This document shows positions 32,476-40,106 of a stretch of DNA of 41,512 bases, one piece after another (position 1 is the first letter of the stretch; each line of letters begins with the position of its first letter). Source of the stretch: Saccharopolyspora soli (GTDB taxonomy: Bacteria > Actinomycetota > Actinomycetes > Mycobacteriales > Pseudonocardiaceae). The translations under genes were made by a program, and so were the position numbers. The notes under the pieces were generated by a model, which was given only the letters and a program-made list of their open reading frames with translations, did no database searches and had not been told where the DNA came from. The stretch covers positions 1-41,512 of the forward strand of contig NZ_JALBWV010000070.1 in NCBI RefSeq assembly GCF_022678645.1, given 5' to 3'.

Positions 32476-32510
32476 TTCGGCACAGCTGTGCGCGCTGCAG
32501 CTGTGCCGAA
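32476..32510 (+). terminator. Perfect 13-bp hairpin
   Basis: TTCGGCACAGCTG (32476-32488) and CAGCTGTGCCGAA (32498-32510) pair perfectly around a 9-base loop. It lies 80 bases after the secreted-peptide stop and probably terminates that transcript. Confidence 0.6.
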
Positions 32511-32532
32511 TTCCCTAAGTAGTGGGGGATGT

Positions 32533-32564
32533 GTAGTACCGGTTCCTGCTGGAACCGGCACTAC
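32533..32564 (+). promoter_or_regulatory. Second hairpin in the leader of the methyltransferase-conservon operon
   Basis: GTAGTACCGGTTCC (32533-32546) pairs with GGAACCGGCACTAC (32551-32564) with one A:C mismatch and a 4-base loop TGCT. It ends 41 bases before the methyltransferase start. It could be a second terminator, an attenuator or an operator. Confidence 0.5.
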
Positions 32565-32605
32565 ATCATCTGGATTTGAAACGACGCTTCAGGGTAGGAG
32601 TTCAC

Positions 32606-33451
32606 GTGTCAGCATCCCATGATGAGCACCCCGGGTCTCTGGGGGTGCTCATGGATATTCCCAGTGTGGCGCGGATGTACGACTACCTACTCGGCGGTAA
32701 GGACTGGTACGAGGTCGATCGCCAGGCTGTGCTCGCGTTGAGGCTCGTCACGCCCGACATCGATGATGTCGCGCTTCGGAACAGGATGTGGTTGCAGCGA
32801 GCGGTGTACTTCGCAGCTGCGGAGTTGGGGATTCGGCAGTTCCTGGATCTTGGCACCGGGTTGCCGACCCAGCGCAACGTTCACCAGGTGGCTCAGGAAA
32901 TCCACCCGGATGCTCGCGTGGTCTACGTCGACAACGATCCCATTGTTCTGGCGCACGGCCGGGCGCTGCTGGCGGAGAACAATCGGACGATCATGGTGGC
33001 CGGCGACATGGCCCAGCCGGACACCGTCCTTTTGGCTCCGGAGGTTCTGGATCTCATCGACTTCGGCGAGCCGGTCGCCGCGATCTACGCATCCGTGTTG
33101 CACTGCCTGCCCGATGAGGCGCATCCCTACGAGGTGGTGAAGCACGTTCGCGATGCTCTCCCCTCGGGCAGCTGCCTGGCCCTGTCGCACCTGGAAAGTG
33201 AGGATCAGGCTGCCGCGGAAGCTTTGACAACCAGCATGCGCACGAGCACTGGCTACTGGGGACGGGTGCGGACGCGCGGCGAGATCGGCGGGTTCTTCGA
33301 TGGTTTCAACATCGTCGAGCCTGGTCTGGGCGACATCGCCGAGTGGCGGCTGGATCTCCCGGCAGTCGAGCTAGATCCGGCCCCGGACTACGTGCGCCCG
33401 GACGCCGCCAGCCCGGTCATTGAGTTCGGGGGCGCGGGCATCAAGCCATGA
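32606..33451 (+). CDS. PF04672 (DUF574) SAM-dependent methyltransferase
   Basis: GTG 32606 follows TAGGAG seven bases upstream; an in-frame TTG/ATG-like extension to 32576 is less likely. The 281-aa protein has the family signatures IPSVARMYDYLLGGKDWYEV, RAVYFAAAELGIRQFLDLGT (SAM-binding GTG), VVYVDNDPIVLAHGR, GDMAQPDTVLL and AIYASVLHCLPDE. These methyltransferases are very numerous in actinomycetes and often lie beside conservons or regulators; substrates are unknown. Its TGA overlaps the cvnA start (ATGA), so it heads this operon. Confidence 0.9.
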   Translation: MSASHDEHPGSLGVLMDIPSVARMYDYLLGGKDWYEVDRQAVLALRLVTPDIDDVALRNRMWLQRAVYFAAAELGIRQFLDLGTGLPTQRNVHQVAQEIHPDARVVYVDNDPIVLAHGRALLAENNRTIMVAGDMAQPDTVLLAPEVLDLIDFGEPVAAIYASVLHCLPDEAHPYEVVKHVRDALPSGSCLALSHLESEDQAAAEALTTSMRTSTGYWGRVRTRGEIGGFFDGFNIVEPGLGDIAEWRLDLPAVELDPAPDYVRPDAASPVIEFGGAGIKP

Positions 33452-34788
33452 TTCGCAATCGGCTCGGCAGCGCCGGTCACGTTTTTCCACCGGGGTATGG
33501 GTTTCTGGGGACGGGCGGTGTGTCGAGAAAATCGGGTGATCACGGTCTGAGCGGGTGGGAGTCGTCCGTGGTGGTGTGGCTGTTCGCGGTCGTCGCGGTG
33601 CTCGCTGTGGTGGTGTGGCTGGTTCGGCGACGTCGGATTCGGCGGCTGCGGGCGGCGATTGTGGCACGGGAGGAGGAGTTGCGGTGGCTGGTGTCGGATC
33701 GGCTGCCTGCGGCGGTACAAGCGGCGCAGGGTGCTGCGGTGGTGGTGCCGGGGCTGGCGCATCGAGAGCTTGATGGCACGGAATTCGCCGAGCTGCTGGA
33801 CGTGATGCTTCAGCGGCTGGGAGCGGCTGATGAGCAGGCGCGGCAGCGTGCGAGCGTGGCGGCGAGCGCGACGGTGCGCGGGGTGACCAGCGAGATCCTC
33901 AGCACGCTCAAGCGCGTCGAGCTGCTGTTGCACGACGTAGAGCACCAGCGCCCCAATCCCGAGGTTTTGAAAGGTGTGTGGGCGGCCGGGCAGAAGGTTG
34001 CCAAGGCGCGTCACGGAGTTCAGGCGCTGCAGGTGGTGTGCGGGGGATGGCCGGGGCAGCAGCGGCGGGCGGCCCGACTGTCGGATGTGGTGCGTGGCGC
34101 GGCAAGCCGTCTGGAGGACGGGGACCGTGTGGTGATGCACCAGCGGGTCAACGAGTTGGTGTCCGGTCGTCTTGTCGAGCCCTTGGCGATGGTGTTCGTC
34201 GAGTTGCTGCGCAATGCGCTGGACTGCTCGCCGTCCGCAAGCCCGGTCGAGGTCTACTTCCAGTCGGTGCATCACGGCTGGCAGATCCTGGTCGATGATA
34301 AAGGGCCGGGGTTGCATGAGGACCAGCGCCGCCGCGCGGAGCGGGTCCTCTCTGGCGCGCGACCAGTGGATCTCATGACGGTCGGAGACCCGCCGCGATT
34401 GGGGTTTGCCGTCATCGCGGCACTCCTGCACAGAGCTGAGTCCGGGGTCCATGTGGAGGTCGGCCTGACGTCATCGGCCAAGGGCATGCGCGCCTCCATT
34501 GTGGTCCCGCACTCAGCCTTCACCACCGCCCCGACCCCGCAACCGGCCTCGCCTCCCGCCTCCGCCCCGGTGGAGCGGACACCGGCACCACCCGCTGGGG
34601 AGATCACGCCGACCACGACGCAGCACGGGTTGCCCCGGCGCAGTCGGCGGGACCCGACCGCGCCGTCGGTACCGCCGAAGGTACCCGCGGCGCCTGCTGC
34701 CGAACAGCAGCGGAACGCCGCAGCGCTGGGGGCCTTTCAACGCGGCATCCAAGCCGCGACCGTGAACACCGATGAAGGAGCGCGATGA
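33448..34788 (+). CDS. cvnA: Conservon sensor-kinase-like protein CvnA
   Basis: 446 aa. A membrane segment at ~35-60 (VVVWLFAVVAVLAVVVWLV) is followed by basic residues and a helical region. The HATPase-like domain is at ~250-360 with LVEPLAMVFVELLRNALDCS (N box) and VDDKGPGLHEDQRRR (G box). The C-terminal ~90 residues are Pro/Thr-rich and disordered. No phosphoacceptor His box is obvious, as in other CvnA proteins. With CvnB-D it forms a membrane-associated complex resembling eukaryotic G-protein systems that control development and antibiotic production in Streptomyces. Overlaps cvnB by ATGA. Confidence 0.88.
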   Translation: MIRNRLGSAGHVFPPGYGFLGTGGVSRKSGDHGLSGWESSVVVWLFAVVAVLAVVVWLVRRRRIRRLRAAIVAREEELRWLVSDRLPAAVQAAQGAAVVVPGLAHRELDGTEFAELLDVMLQRLGAADEQARQRASVAASATVRGVTSEILSTLKRVELLLHDVEHQRPNPEVLKGVWAAGQKVAKARHGVQALQVVCGGWPGQQRRAARLSDVVRGAASRLEDGDRVVMHQRVNELVSGRLVEPLAMVFVELLRNALDCSPSASPVEVYFQSVHHGWQILVDDKGPGLHEDQRRRAERVLSGARPVDLMTVGDPPRLGFAVIAALLHRAESGVHVEVGLTSSAKGMRASIVVPHSAFTTAPTPQPASPPASAPVERTPAPPAGEITPTTTQHGLPRRSRRDPTAPSVPPKVPAAPAAEQQRNAAALGAFQRGIQAATVNTDEGAR

Positions 34789-35336
34789 CCACCCCGATGT
34801 CGGACAACAATCTGGGTTGGATGCTGGACCAGTTCCTGCTGGGCGTGCCGGGTACTCGCCACAGCGGTGTTCCTGGTGTGCAGCGCGCGGTGTTGTTCAG
34901 TACCGATGGGATGCTCATGGCATGGACGAGCAACCTTGATCGCGATACCGCGGACCCTGTCGCGGGAGCCTTGTCCGGGTTGCAGTCGCTGGCCAGCTCC
35001 GAGACGTTGGCGACGTTCTGCGGTGGCAAGACCATCCCGTGGGCGCACAACGTGAACGTGTACGGGGACGCGGATGCGTTTCTGGTACTTGCAGCGGCCA
35101 GCGCGCGTTCCTGCCTCGGGGTGGCCACCGGTCGAAGCGTGGACCTGGAAGAGGTGACTGCGGCGATCGGGACGCTCACGAAAAAGTTGGGTGAGCATCT
35201 CGCCATCCCGCAGCGCGGTTTCACCTGGCTAGGCAGTCACGTCCACCTGGACGGCCAGATCGAACCAGGTAGCGGGCAAGGGGAACCGGGAGGCGCGGCG
35301 CCGTCGGTGCTGCCCCAGCGGGGGAGAACGACGTGA
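34785..35336 (+). CDS. cvnB: Roadblock/LC7-domain protein CvnB
   Basis: 183 aa. Roadblock fold: NNLGWMLDQFLLGVPGTRHS, VQRAVLFSTDGMLMAWT, LSGLQSLASSETLATF and VYGDADAFLVLAAA, as in MglB-like GTPase-activating partners. The first 130 residues cover the domain; the rest is a Gly/Pro-rich tail longer than in most CvnB proteins (~140 aa). It probably acts as activator or scaffold for the CvnD GTPase. Start and stop overlap neighbours (ATGA, GTGA). Confidence 0.9.
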   Translation: MTTPMSDNNLGWMLDQFLLGVPGTRHSGVPGVQRAVLFSTDGMLMAWTSNLDRDTADPVAGALSGLQSLASSETLATFCGGKTIPWAHNVNVYGDADAFLVLAAASARSCLGVATGRSVDLEEVTAAIGTLTKKLGEHLAIPQRGFTWLGSHVHLDGQIEPGSGQGEPGGAAPSVLPQRGRTT

Positions 35337-35683
35337 CTCCGGCCCCGCGCGAGGGGCCGCTGGTCGGCTCGTGGGCGGTCACCGACGGACACACGTCCCT
35401 TCGCGCTGATCTGGATCCGAGCACGTTGGTGACCGCGGCAACCAGCTCCGTCCACGATCTCCGGGATGAGCGCCGCCGCGTCGCCGAACACTGTCAGGGC
35501 GGTGTGCTCGGGATCGCCGACATCGCCGGGGCGGTGGGCCTGTCGGTGTTGGTGACCCTGGTGCTGGTCTCCCAATTGCTGGACAGCGGGCATCTCCGCG
35601 TTCAGGTCCCGGCCGAAGCGCCGTCGATGGCAGTGCTGGAGGAGGTGCTACGTGGACTTCGCCGCCTCGAACTCGCGTCGTGA
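35333..35683 (+). CDS. cvnC: DUF742 protein CvnC
   Basis: 116 aa, GTG start within GTGA overlap. DUF742 features are DPSTLVTAATSS, VLGIADIAGAVGLSVLVTLV (helix-turn-helix-like winged segment) and a C-terminal VLEEVLRGLRRLELAS, which is the conserved end. Part of the conservon complex. It overlaps cvnD by 32 bases in another frame. Confidence 0.88.
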   Translation: MTPAPREGPLVGSWAVTDGHTSLRADLDPSTLVTAATSSVHDLRDERRRVAEHCQGGVLGIADIAGAVGLSVLVTLVLVSQLLDSGHLRVQVPAEAPSMAVLEEVLRGLRRLELAS

Positions 35684-36269
35684 TCCCCTCTACCTCACCC
35701 CGACGGTGAAACGCTCGGCGAAGCTCATGGTGGTGGGGCACTTCGGCGTCGGCAAAACGACGTTCGTCGGAACCCTGTCGGAGATTCCGCCGGTGTCCAC
35801 GGAAGAGGTGATGACCCAGGCCAGCACGGGTGTGGACGATCTGACCGCGACGCCGGAGAAGGTCACCACGACGGTGGCGTTGGACTTCGGCCGCCGCACC
35901 ATCACCGAGCAACTTGTGTTGTACCTGTTCGGTACGCCCGGACAGCACCGGTTCCTGCCTCTCTGGGAGGACTGGGTGCGCGGAGCGTTGGGGGCGCTGG
36001 TATTGGTCGACACCCGCAGCCTGGCGGCCTCCTTCGAAATCATCGGGCTCGTTGAAGAGCGCGGCCTGCCGTATGCGGTCGCAGTCAACCCGTTCCCTGA
36101 TTCGCCGGGCTATTCGGACGAGATGTTGCGGGAGTCGTTGGATCTGCTGCCGTCGACGCCACTGCTGCACTGCGACGTCCGCGATATCCACTCCGCGGGC
36201 ACCGCGGCCGCGGCTGTGGTCGAGCACGCCCTCGCTACCCTCCCTGCTACCCGGGAGCCCGTGTCATGA
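35652..36269 (+). CDS. cvnD: Conservon small GTPase CvnD
   Basis: 205 aa, GTG start. P-loop MVVGHFGVGKTTFVGTLSEI (G1), switch Thr in STGVDDLTA, G3-like LFGTPGQHRFLPLWEDW and G4-like AVAVNPFPD, where NKxD is replaced by NPFPD, usual for CvnD. It is the GTP-binding switch of the complex. Its stop overlaps the P450 start (ATGA). Confidence 0.9.
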   Translation: MDFAASNSRRDPLYLTPTVKRSAKLMVVGHFGVGKTTFVGTLSEIPPVSTEEVMTQASTGVDDLTATPEKVTTTVALDFGRRTITEQLVLYLFGTPGQHRFLPLWEDWVRGALGALVLVDTRSLAASFEIIGLVEERGLPYAVAVNPFPDSPGYSDEMLRESLDLLPSTPLLHCDVRDIHSAGTAAAAVVEHALATLPATREPVS

Positions 36270-37606
36270 GACCGACCCCGCCGCCGAATTGCCCCGCCCA
36301 CGCCGGTACCGGCGGGAGTGCGCTGTTCGGGCCGGAGTTCGCCGCAGACCCGAACGCGGTCTACGACCGGCTGCGACGCGAGTTCGGCACGGTCGCGCCT
36401 GTGGAGCTTGAGGAGGGCGTGTCGGCCATGTTGGTGCTGGATCACCGCGTCGCCCTGGAGGTGCTCACCAATCCCGGGATGTGGCGGAAGGACTCCCGCT
36501 CCTGGGAGGCGGGAGCGCGTTCGGTGCCGGTGATGATGCAGTGGCGGCCGAACTGTCTGTACGCGGACGGCGCCGAGCACGCCCGGCTGCGGGCCGCTGT
36601 CACCGACAGTCTGGACCGGGTCGACACCGTGGCGCTGCGCGGCTCGGTGGAGCGGCACGCCCGCGCGTTGATCCATCGGTTCGGCCCGTCGGGGCAGGCT
36701 GACCTGGTCGTCCAATACGCCGCTCGGCTGCCGCTGCTGGCGATCACGGATCTGGTCGGCTGCCCAGCCGATTTCGGCACCCGGGTGGTCGAGCATGTCC
36801 GGGCCGTGTTCGACGGCCGTGATCAGGGCTACCACAACGAGCAGCTGTCGCGGTGCCTGGCGGAGTTGATCGCGTTCAAACGTCGCAAACGCGGGCCGGA
36901 CGTGGCGTCGTGGCTGATCGACCACCCCGCCCAGCTCAACGACGAGGAGCTGCTGCACCAGCTCGTCGTCACCATGGGCGCAGGCGTCGAGCCCACTGCC
37001 GCGTGGATTTGTTCGACGCTTGCACTGCTACTCACCGACGACCGGTTCGGTGGCGACCTCACCGGCGGCGGACTGTCCATTCAGGACGCGTTGCATCAGG
37101 TGCTTGTTAATGCCCCGCCGATCGCTAACTACGCCGTCCACTACCCGCAGCAGGATGTCGTTCTGGGTGGCTGGCGGCTGGCCGCGCAGCAGCCGGTGGT
37201 GATCTCCTTCGCCGCCGTCCACCGGCAGCTCATCGAGGGCGGCGCTGCGGCACGTGGTCGCCGCGCGCACCTCGCGTTTTCCGCGGGCCCGCACCTCTGC
37301 CCCGCCCAGTCGCACGCCGAGCTCATCGCGACGGTCGCGATCGAGACCGTCCTAGACCGGCTGCCCGAAATCGAGCTCGCCGTCCCCGCCGGGGAGTTGC
37401 GGTGGCGGCCCGGCGCGTTCCACCGAGCTTTGGATTCCCTGCCAGTCCGCTTCACCCCGATCACCGTGCCCGCTGAGACAGGAGGAGACCGCCCATGGCC
37501 TGCCCCTATCGCCTCGATCCCACCGGTGCCGACATCCACGGCGAAGCACGGCGGCTCCGCGCTCGCGAGAGCACTGCGACGCTGGTTCTCCTTCCTGGCG
37601 GGGTGA
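36266..37606 (+). CDS. cvnE: Conservon P450 (CYP157-like) without the K-helix ExxR
   Basis: 446 aa. The heme loop AFSAGPHLCPAQSHA has the Cys ligand, with Pro in place of the usual Gly after it. The I-helix MGAGVEPTAAW has Glu-Pro-Thr where Asp/Glu-Thr-Thr is usual. At the K-helix position the sequence reads HQVLVNAPP, so ExxR is replaced by QVLV by alignment with the following PP. CYP157 members in Streptomyces conservons are known to lack ExxR, and the gene position agrees. The C-terminal ~37 residues are encoded over the start of the next P450 in a different frame (37495-37606). Confidence 0.87.
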   Translation: MRPTPPPNCPAHAGTGGSALFGPEFAADPNAVYDRLRREFGTVAPVELEEGVSAMLVLDHRVALEVLTNPGMWRKDSRSWEAGARSVPVMMQWRPNCLYADGAEHARLRAAVTDSLDRVDTVALRGSVERHARALIHRFGPSGQADLVVQYAARLPLLAITDLVGCPADFGTRVVEHVRAVFDGRDQGYHNEQLSRCLAELIAFKRRKRGPDVASWLIDHPAQLNDEELLHQLVVTMGAGVEPTAAWICSTLALLLTDDRFGGDLTGGGLSIQDALHQVLVNAPPIANYAVHYPQQDVVLGGWRLAAQQPVVISFAAVHRQLIEGGAAARGRRAHLAFSAGPHLCPAQSHAELIATVAIETVLDRLPEIELAVPAGELRWRPGAFHRALDSLPVRFTPITVPAETGGDRPWPAPIASIPPVPTSTAKHGGSALARALRRWFSFLAG

Positions 37607-38718
37607 CTGCCTGGGCCATCCACTCCCAGCCCGTGTTGCGGCGCCTGCTGACCGACCCGCGCATCAGCAAGGATCCCCAGGATTGGTCGGTGTTTGCGCG
37701 GGGCGGCATCACTGACGAGCACCCACTGTGGAGGTGGGTCGGAGTGCGGAACATGTTCACCGCGAGCGGCGGCGAGCACCGGCGCCTGCACAGCCTGATC
37801 GGCAGCGCGTTCACCCCGAGCCGCATCGAGGACGTGCAACCGATCATCGAGCAGATCACTGCCGGATTGCTTGACGAGCTTGCCGCCATCCCGCGCGGTG
37901 ACGTTGTCGATCTGCGGGCGCGGTTGGCGGAGCCGCTGCCGGTCGCGGTCATCGGCCACCTCTTCGGCGTCCCCGATGAGCTGCGGCCTGGACTGCGGCG
38001 CACGGTTCATACCCTCTTCGGCACCACCACGACGCACGCCGAACGCCTCGCCGCAGGCGAGGAGCTCTACGGACTACTCAGGCAACTGGTCGATCTGCAC
38101 CGCCGCACGCCCTCCGATGATCTGACCAGCGCTCTCATCGCGGGCCGCGACGAGTACACCGGCTCGAAGTTCAGCGACGAGGAGCTCCTCGACACCCTGT
38201 TTCTGTTGCTCGGGGCCGGGCACGAGACGACCGTGAACCTGCTCGATCACGCCATCACGGCGCTGCTGACCCACCCCGACCAGCTCTTTCTGGTACGAAC
38301 GGGGAAGACGTCGTGGGAGCACGTGGTCGAGGAAACGTTGCGGTGGCAGGCACCGGTTCCGTATCTGCCGCTGCGGTACGCGAGGGAGGACATCCCCCTC
38401 GGCGACGTCACCATCCACCGCGACGAGACCATCCTTGCCGCCTACGCCGCGGCCGGGCGCGACCCCGCCGTGCACGACGAGCCCGACCGGTTCGACCTCA
38501 CGCGCCAGAACCGGTCGGAGCACCTCGCGTTCGGGCACGGCCCGCACTACTGCCCCGGCGCACCCCTGGCCCGCCTCGAAGCCCGCATCGCGCTCCCCGC
38601 CCTGTTCCGCCGATTCCCCAGCCTGACCCTCACCACTGGAGAGTTGGGACACCTGGAATCCCTTTTTTCCAACGGACACCGACACATCCCCGCCGCCCGT
38701 TACCCCGACCTGGACTGA
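37495..38718 (+). CDS. cvnF: Conservon P450 (CYP154-like)
   Basis: 407 aa, ATG with AGGAGGAGAC just upstream. The start MACPYRLDPTGADIHGEARR is the CYP154 opening. Canonical motifs are all present: LLLGAGHETTVNLLD (I-helix), VEETLRWQAPV (ExxR), AFGHGPHYCPGAPLARLEAR (heme). CYP157-CYP154 pairs at conservon ends are the standard order. It overlaps cvnE by 112 bases. The oxidised substrate is unknown. Confidence 0.9.
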   Translation: MACPYRLDPTGADIHGEARRLRARESTATLVLLPGGVTAWAIHSQPVLRRLLTDPRISKDPQDWSVFARGGITDEHPLWRWVGVRNMFTASGGEHRRLHSLIGSAFTPSRIEDVQPIIEQITAGLLDELAAIPRGDVVDLRARLAEPLPVAVIGHLFGVPDELRPGLRRTVHTLFGTTTTHAERLAAGEELYGLLRQLVDLHRRTPSDDLTSALIAGRDEYTGSKFSDEELLDTLFLLLGAGHETTVNLLDHAITALLTHPDQLFLVRTGKTSWEHVVEETLRWQAPVPYLPLRYAREDIPLGDVTIHRDETILAAYAAAGRDPAVHDEPDRFDLTRQNRSEHLAFGHGPHYCPGAPLARLEARIALPALFRRFPSLTLTTGELGHLESLFSNGHRHIPAARYPDLD

Positions 38719-38874
38719 GAATCGTGCCTCCGCCGAGTCCGACGCCCCTACCCGGTCAACATCGCCACCACGTGACCTGGCATCGAGTCGACGACGACGT
38801 CGCCGATCGAGCGCACCTCCACGACTTCGGAAACGACTGCTGCGATTCACGACTGACCTCGCGGAGTGCCGCAC

Positions 38875-39227
38875 ATGATCAACGCCTTGCCAGGAAGCCT
38901 CGGATACCAGCGCAGCAGTCGAACGCCCGCAGATGAGAAACCGGCGCCGCGCCGACGAGTGCGCTACTCCTGCCCCAGGGACACGAGTTCGAGGTGCCCT
39001 TCGCCGACGATGCCGAGATCCCACTCACCTGGGAATGCCGCCGCGACGGCGGCGACTCGACGCTGCTCGACGACGCCATCGTGCCAGCAGAACCGAAGAA
39101 GGCGAAGCCGCCACGCACCCACTGGGACATGCTTCTGGAGCGGCGCACCATTCCAGAGTTGGAGGATCTGCTCACCGAGCGACTGCAATGGCTGCAAGAG
39201 CAACGGGACTGCGCAGCCGCTGCCTGA
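38875..39227 (+). pseudogene. rbpA: rbpA paralogue split by a one-base frameshift
   Basis: From ATG 38875 the protein reads MINALPGSLGYQRSS and PRRRVRYSCPR. The frame then shifts near 38980 and continues HEFEVPFADDAEIPLTWECR, PKKAKPPRTHWDMLLERRTI and PELEDLLTERLQWL. These are the zinc-core and sigma-interaction parts of RbpA, the actinobacterial RNA polymerase-binding protein. Adding one G to the run AGGG would restore YSCPRGHEFEV. The N-terminus (about 35 residues) differs from housekeeping RbpA, so this is probably a paralogue. The shift may be real or a homopolymer sequencing error. If intact, it would be ~117 aa. Confidence 0.8.
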
Positions 39228-39363
39228 GCATTCGGCTTGTGCGACCGGAACGCCTATGTCAGACAACTCCGCTACTGGCCCCACGCCGCCAGTAGCGGAG
39301 AGGACGACCTCGCCCAAAACGGGTGAGTAGCCGAGAAAGTAAAGAGAAATGAGGAAATGCGCG

Positions 39364-39501
39364 ATGCGTGATTCCGCGGTCGGCTTCGCAGCCGTCGCTG
39401 TTCTGCTGGCCCTGACGGGTGTGGCTGCCTGGGCTGCCACTGCGGCAAGCCCTGCGGTGGCCGAAAGTCCGGTTGAGGTCACCGACGACCCCTGCCGTTA
39501 G
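39364..39501 (+). CDS. Second 45-aa secreted peptide
   Basis: ATG 39364 follows ATGAGGAAA. A signal peptide (VGFAAVAVLLALTGVAAWAA) with likely AVA cleavage leaves about 12-16 residues (ESPVEVTDDPCR) ending in a lone Cys-Arg. The length equals that of the peptide at 32259, but the mature sequences do not align. It lies between the rbpA-like gene and a strong hairpin. Function unknown. Confidence 0.62.
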   Translation: MRDSAVGFAAVAVLLALTGVAAWAATAASPAVAESPVEVTDDPCR

Positions 39502-39571
39502 AGCTAGGTCATGAGCGATCGTGGCCAGGCGCAGGACTACGTCCGCCACGGGGCGTGACCTCGGGTACTGA

Positions 39572-39604
39572 GGGTGGTCCAGAGGCGTGAGCTCTGGACC
39601 ACCC
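39572..39604 (+). terminator. 13-bp stem-loop after the secreted peptide
   Basis: GGGTGGTCCAGAG (39572-39584) and CTCTGGACCACCC (39592-39604) are perfect inverted repeats with a 7-base loop. It runs directly into the C-rich repeat. Confidence 0.65.
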
Positions 39605-39620
39605 CACCCCACCCCACCCC
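39599..39620. repeat. ACCCC tandem repeat, G-quadruplex-prone on the minus strand
   Basis: Four ACCCC units in a row (39601-39620). The complementary strand has four runs of four G separated by single T, an ideal G-quadruplex pattern; the plus strand could form an i-motif. It touches the right arm of the hairpin. Confidence 0.7.
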
Positions 39621-39669
39621 GACCGATGTACGGGAATTTCCGCCTGTGATCCAACCACGAGTTTTCGAA

Positions 39670-40106
39670 GTGAGAGACGTGACGACAAACGTGACGACAA
39701 CTGACCAGCTCGTCGACCAGTTGGCCGACGACCGGCTGGAGATCGTGTTCGACGCCATGCCAACAGTCGCGACGATTACGGGCGTGCCTGGCCGCGATGA
39801 CAGGATCGATGATGTCAGCGAAGAGGCCGCGCCGCGCTTCCCCCGGTTGCGGATCTGGTATCGGCCGAACCGACACAGCGGCCTGTGGGTGGTGTGGCGG
39901 GGTCTCCAGGTCGCGCCCAGAGTTCCTGGTGGCGGTCGCGCGAATGGCGGTTTACGCCCGGTCAACGTCCCCGCCGCCAAACCTTCGAACAACGCCTCAC
40001 CGAGGGCCTCGATCTCACCGCATCCCACGACACGCTGCTCGCCCACGGCACACTGCCACTGTCCGCATTGGACAATCTGGTAGCCGAGTGGGAGCCGACG
40101 ACGTGA
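39670..40106 (+). pseudogene. Unknown protein, apparently frameshifted, upstream of a methyltransferase
   Basis: From about GTG 39670 the frame encodes TTDQLVDQLADDRLEIVFDA, then APRFPRLRIWYRPNRHSGLW with good codon bias. Past ~39905 that frame loses bias, and another frame takes over: SSWWRSREWRFTPGQRPRR, LTEGLDLTASHDTLLAHG, ending NLVAEWEPTT at TGA 40104-40106. Together they would make a ~145-aa protein. Its stop overlaps the methyltransferase start (GTGA). I recognise no family. Confidence 0.45.
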
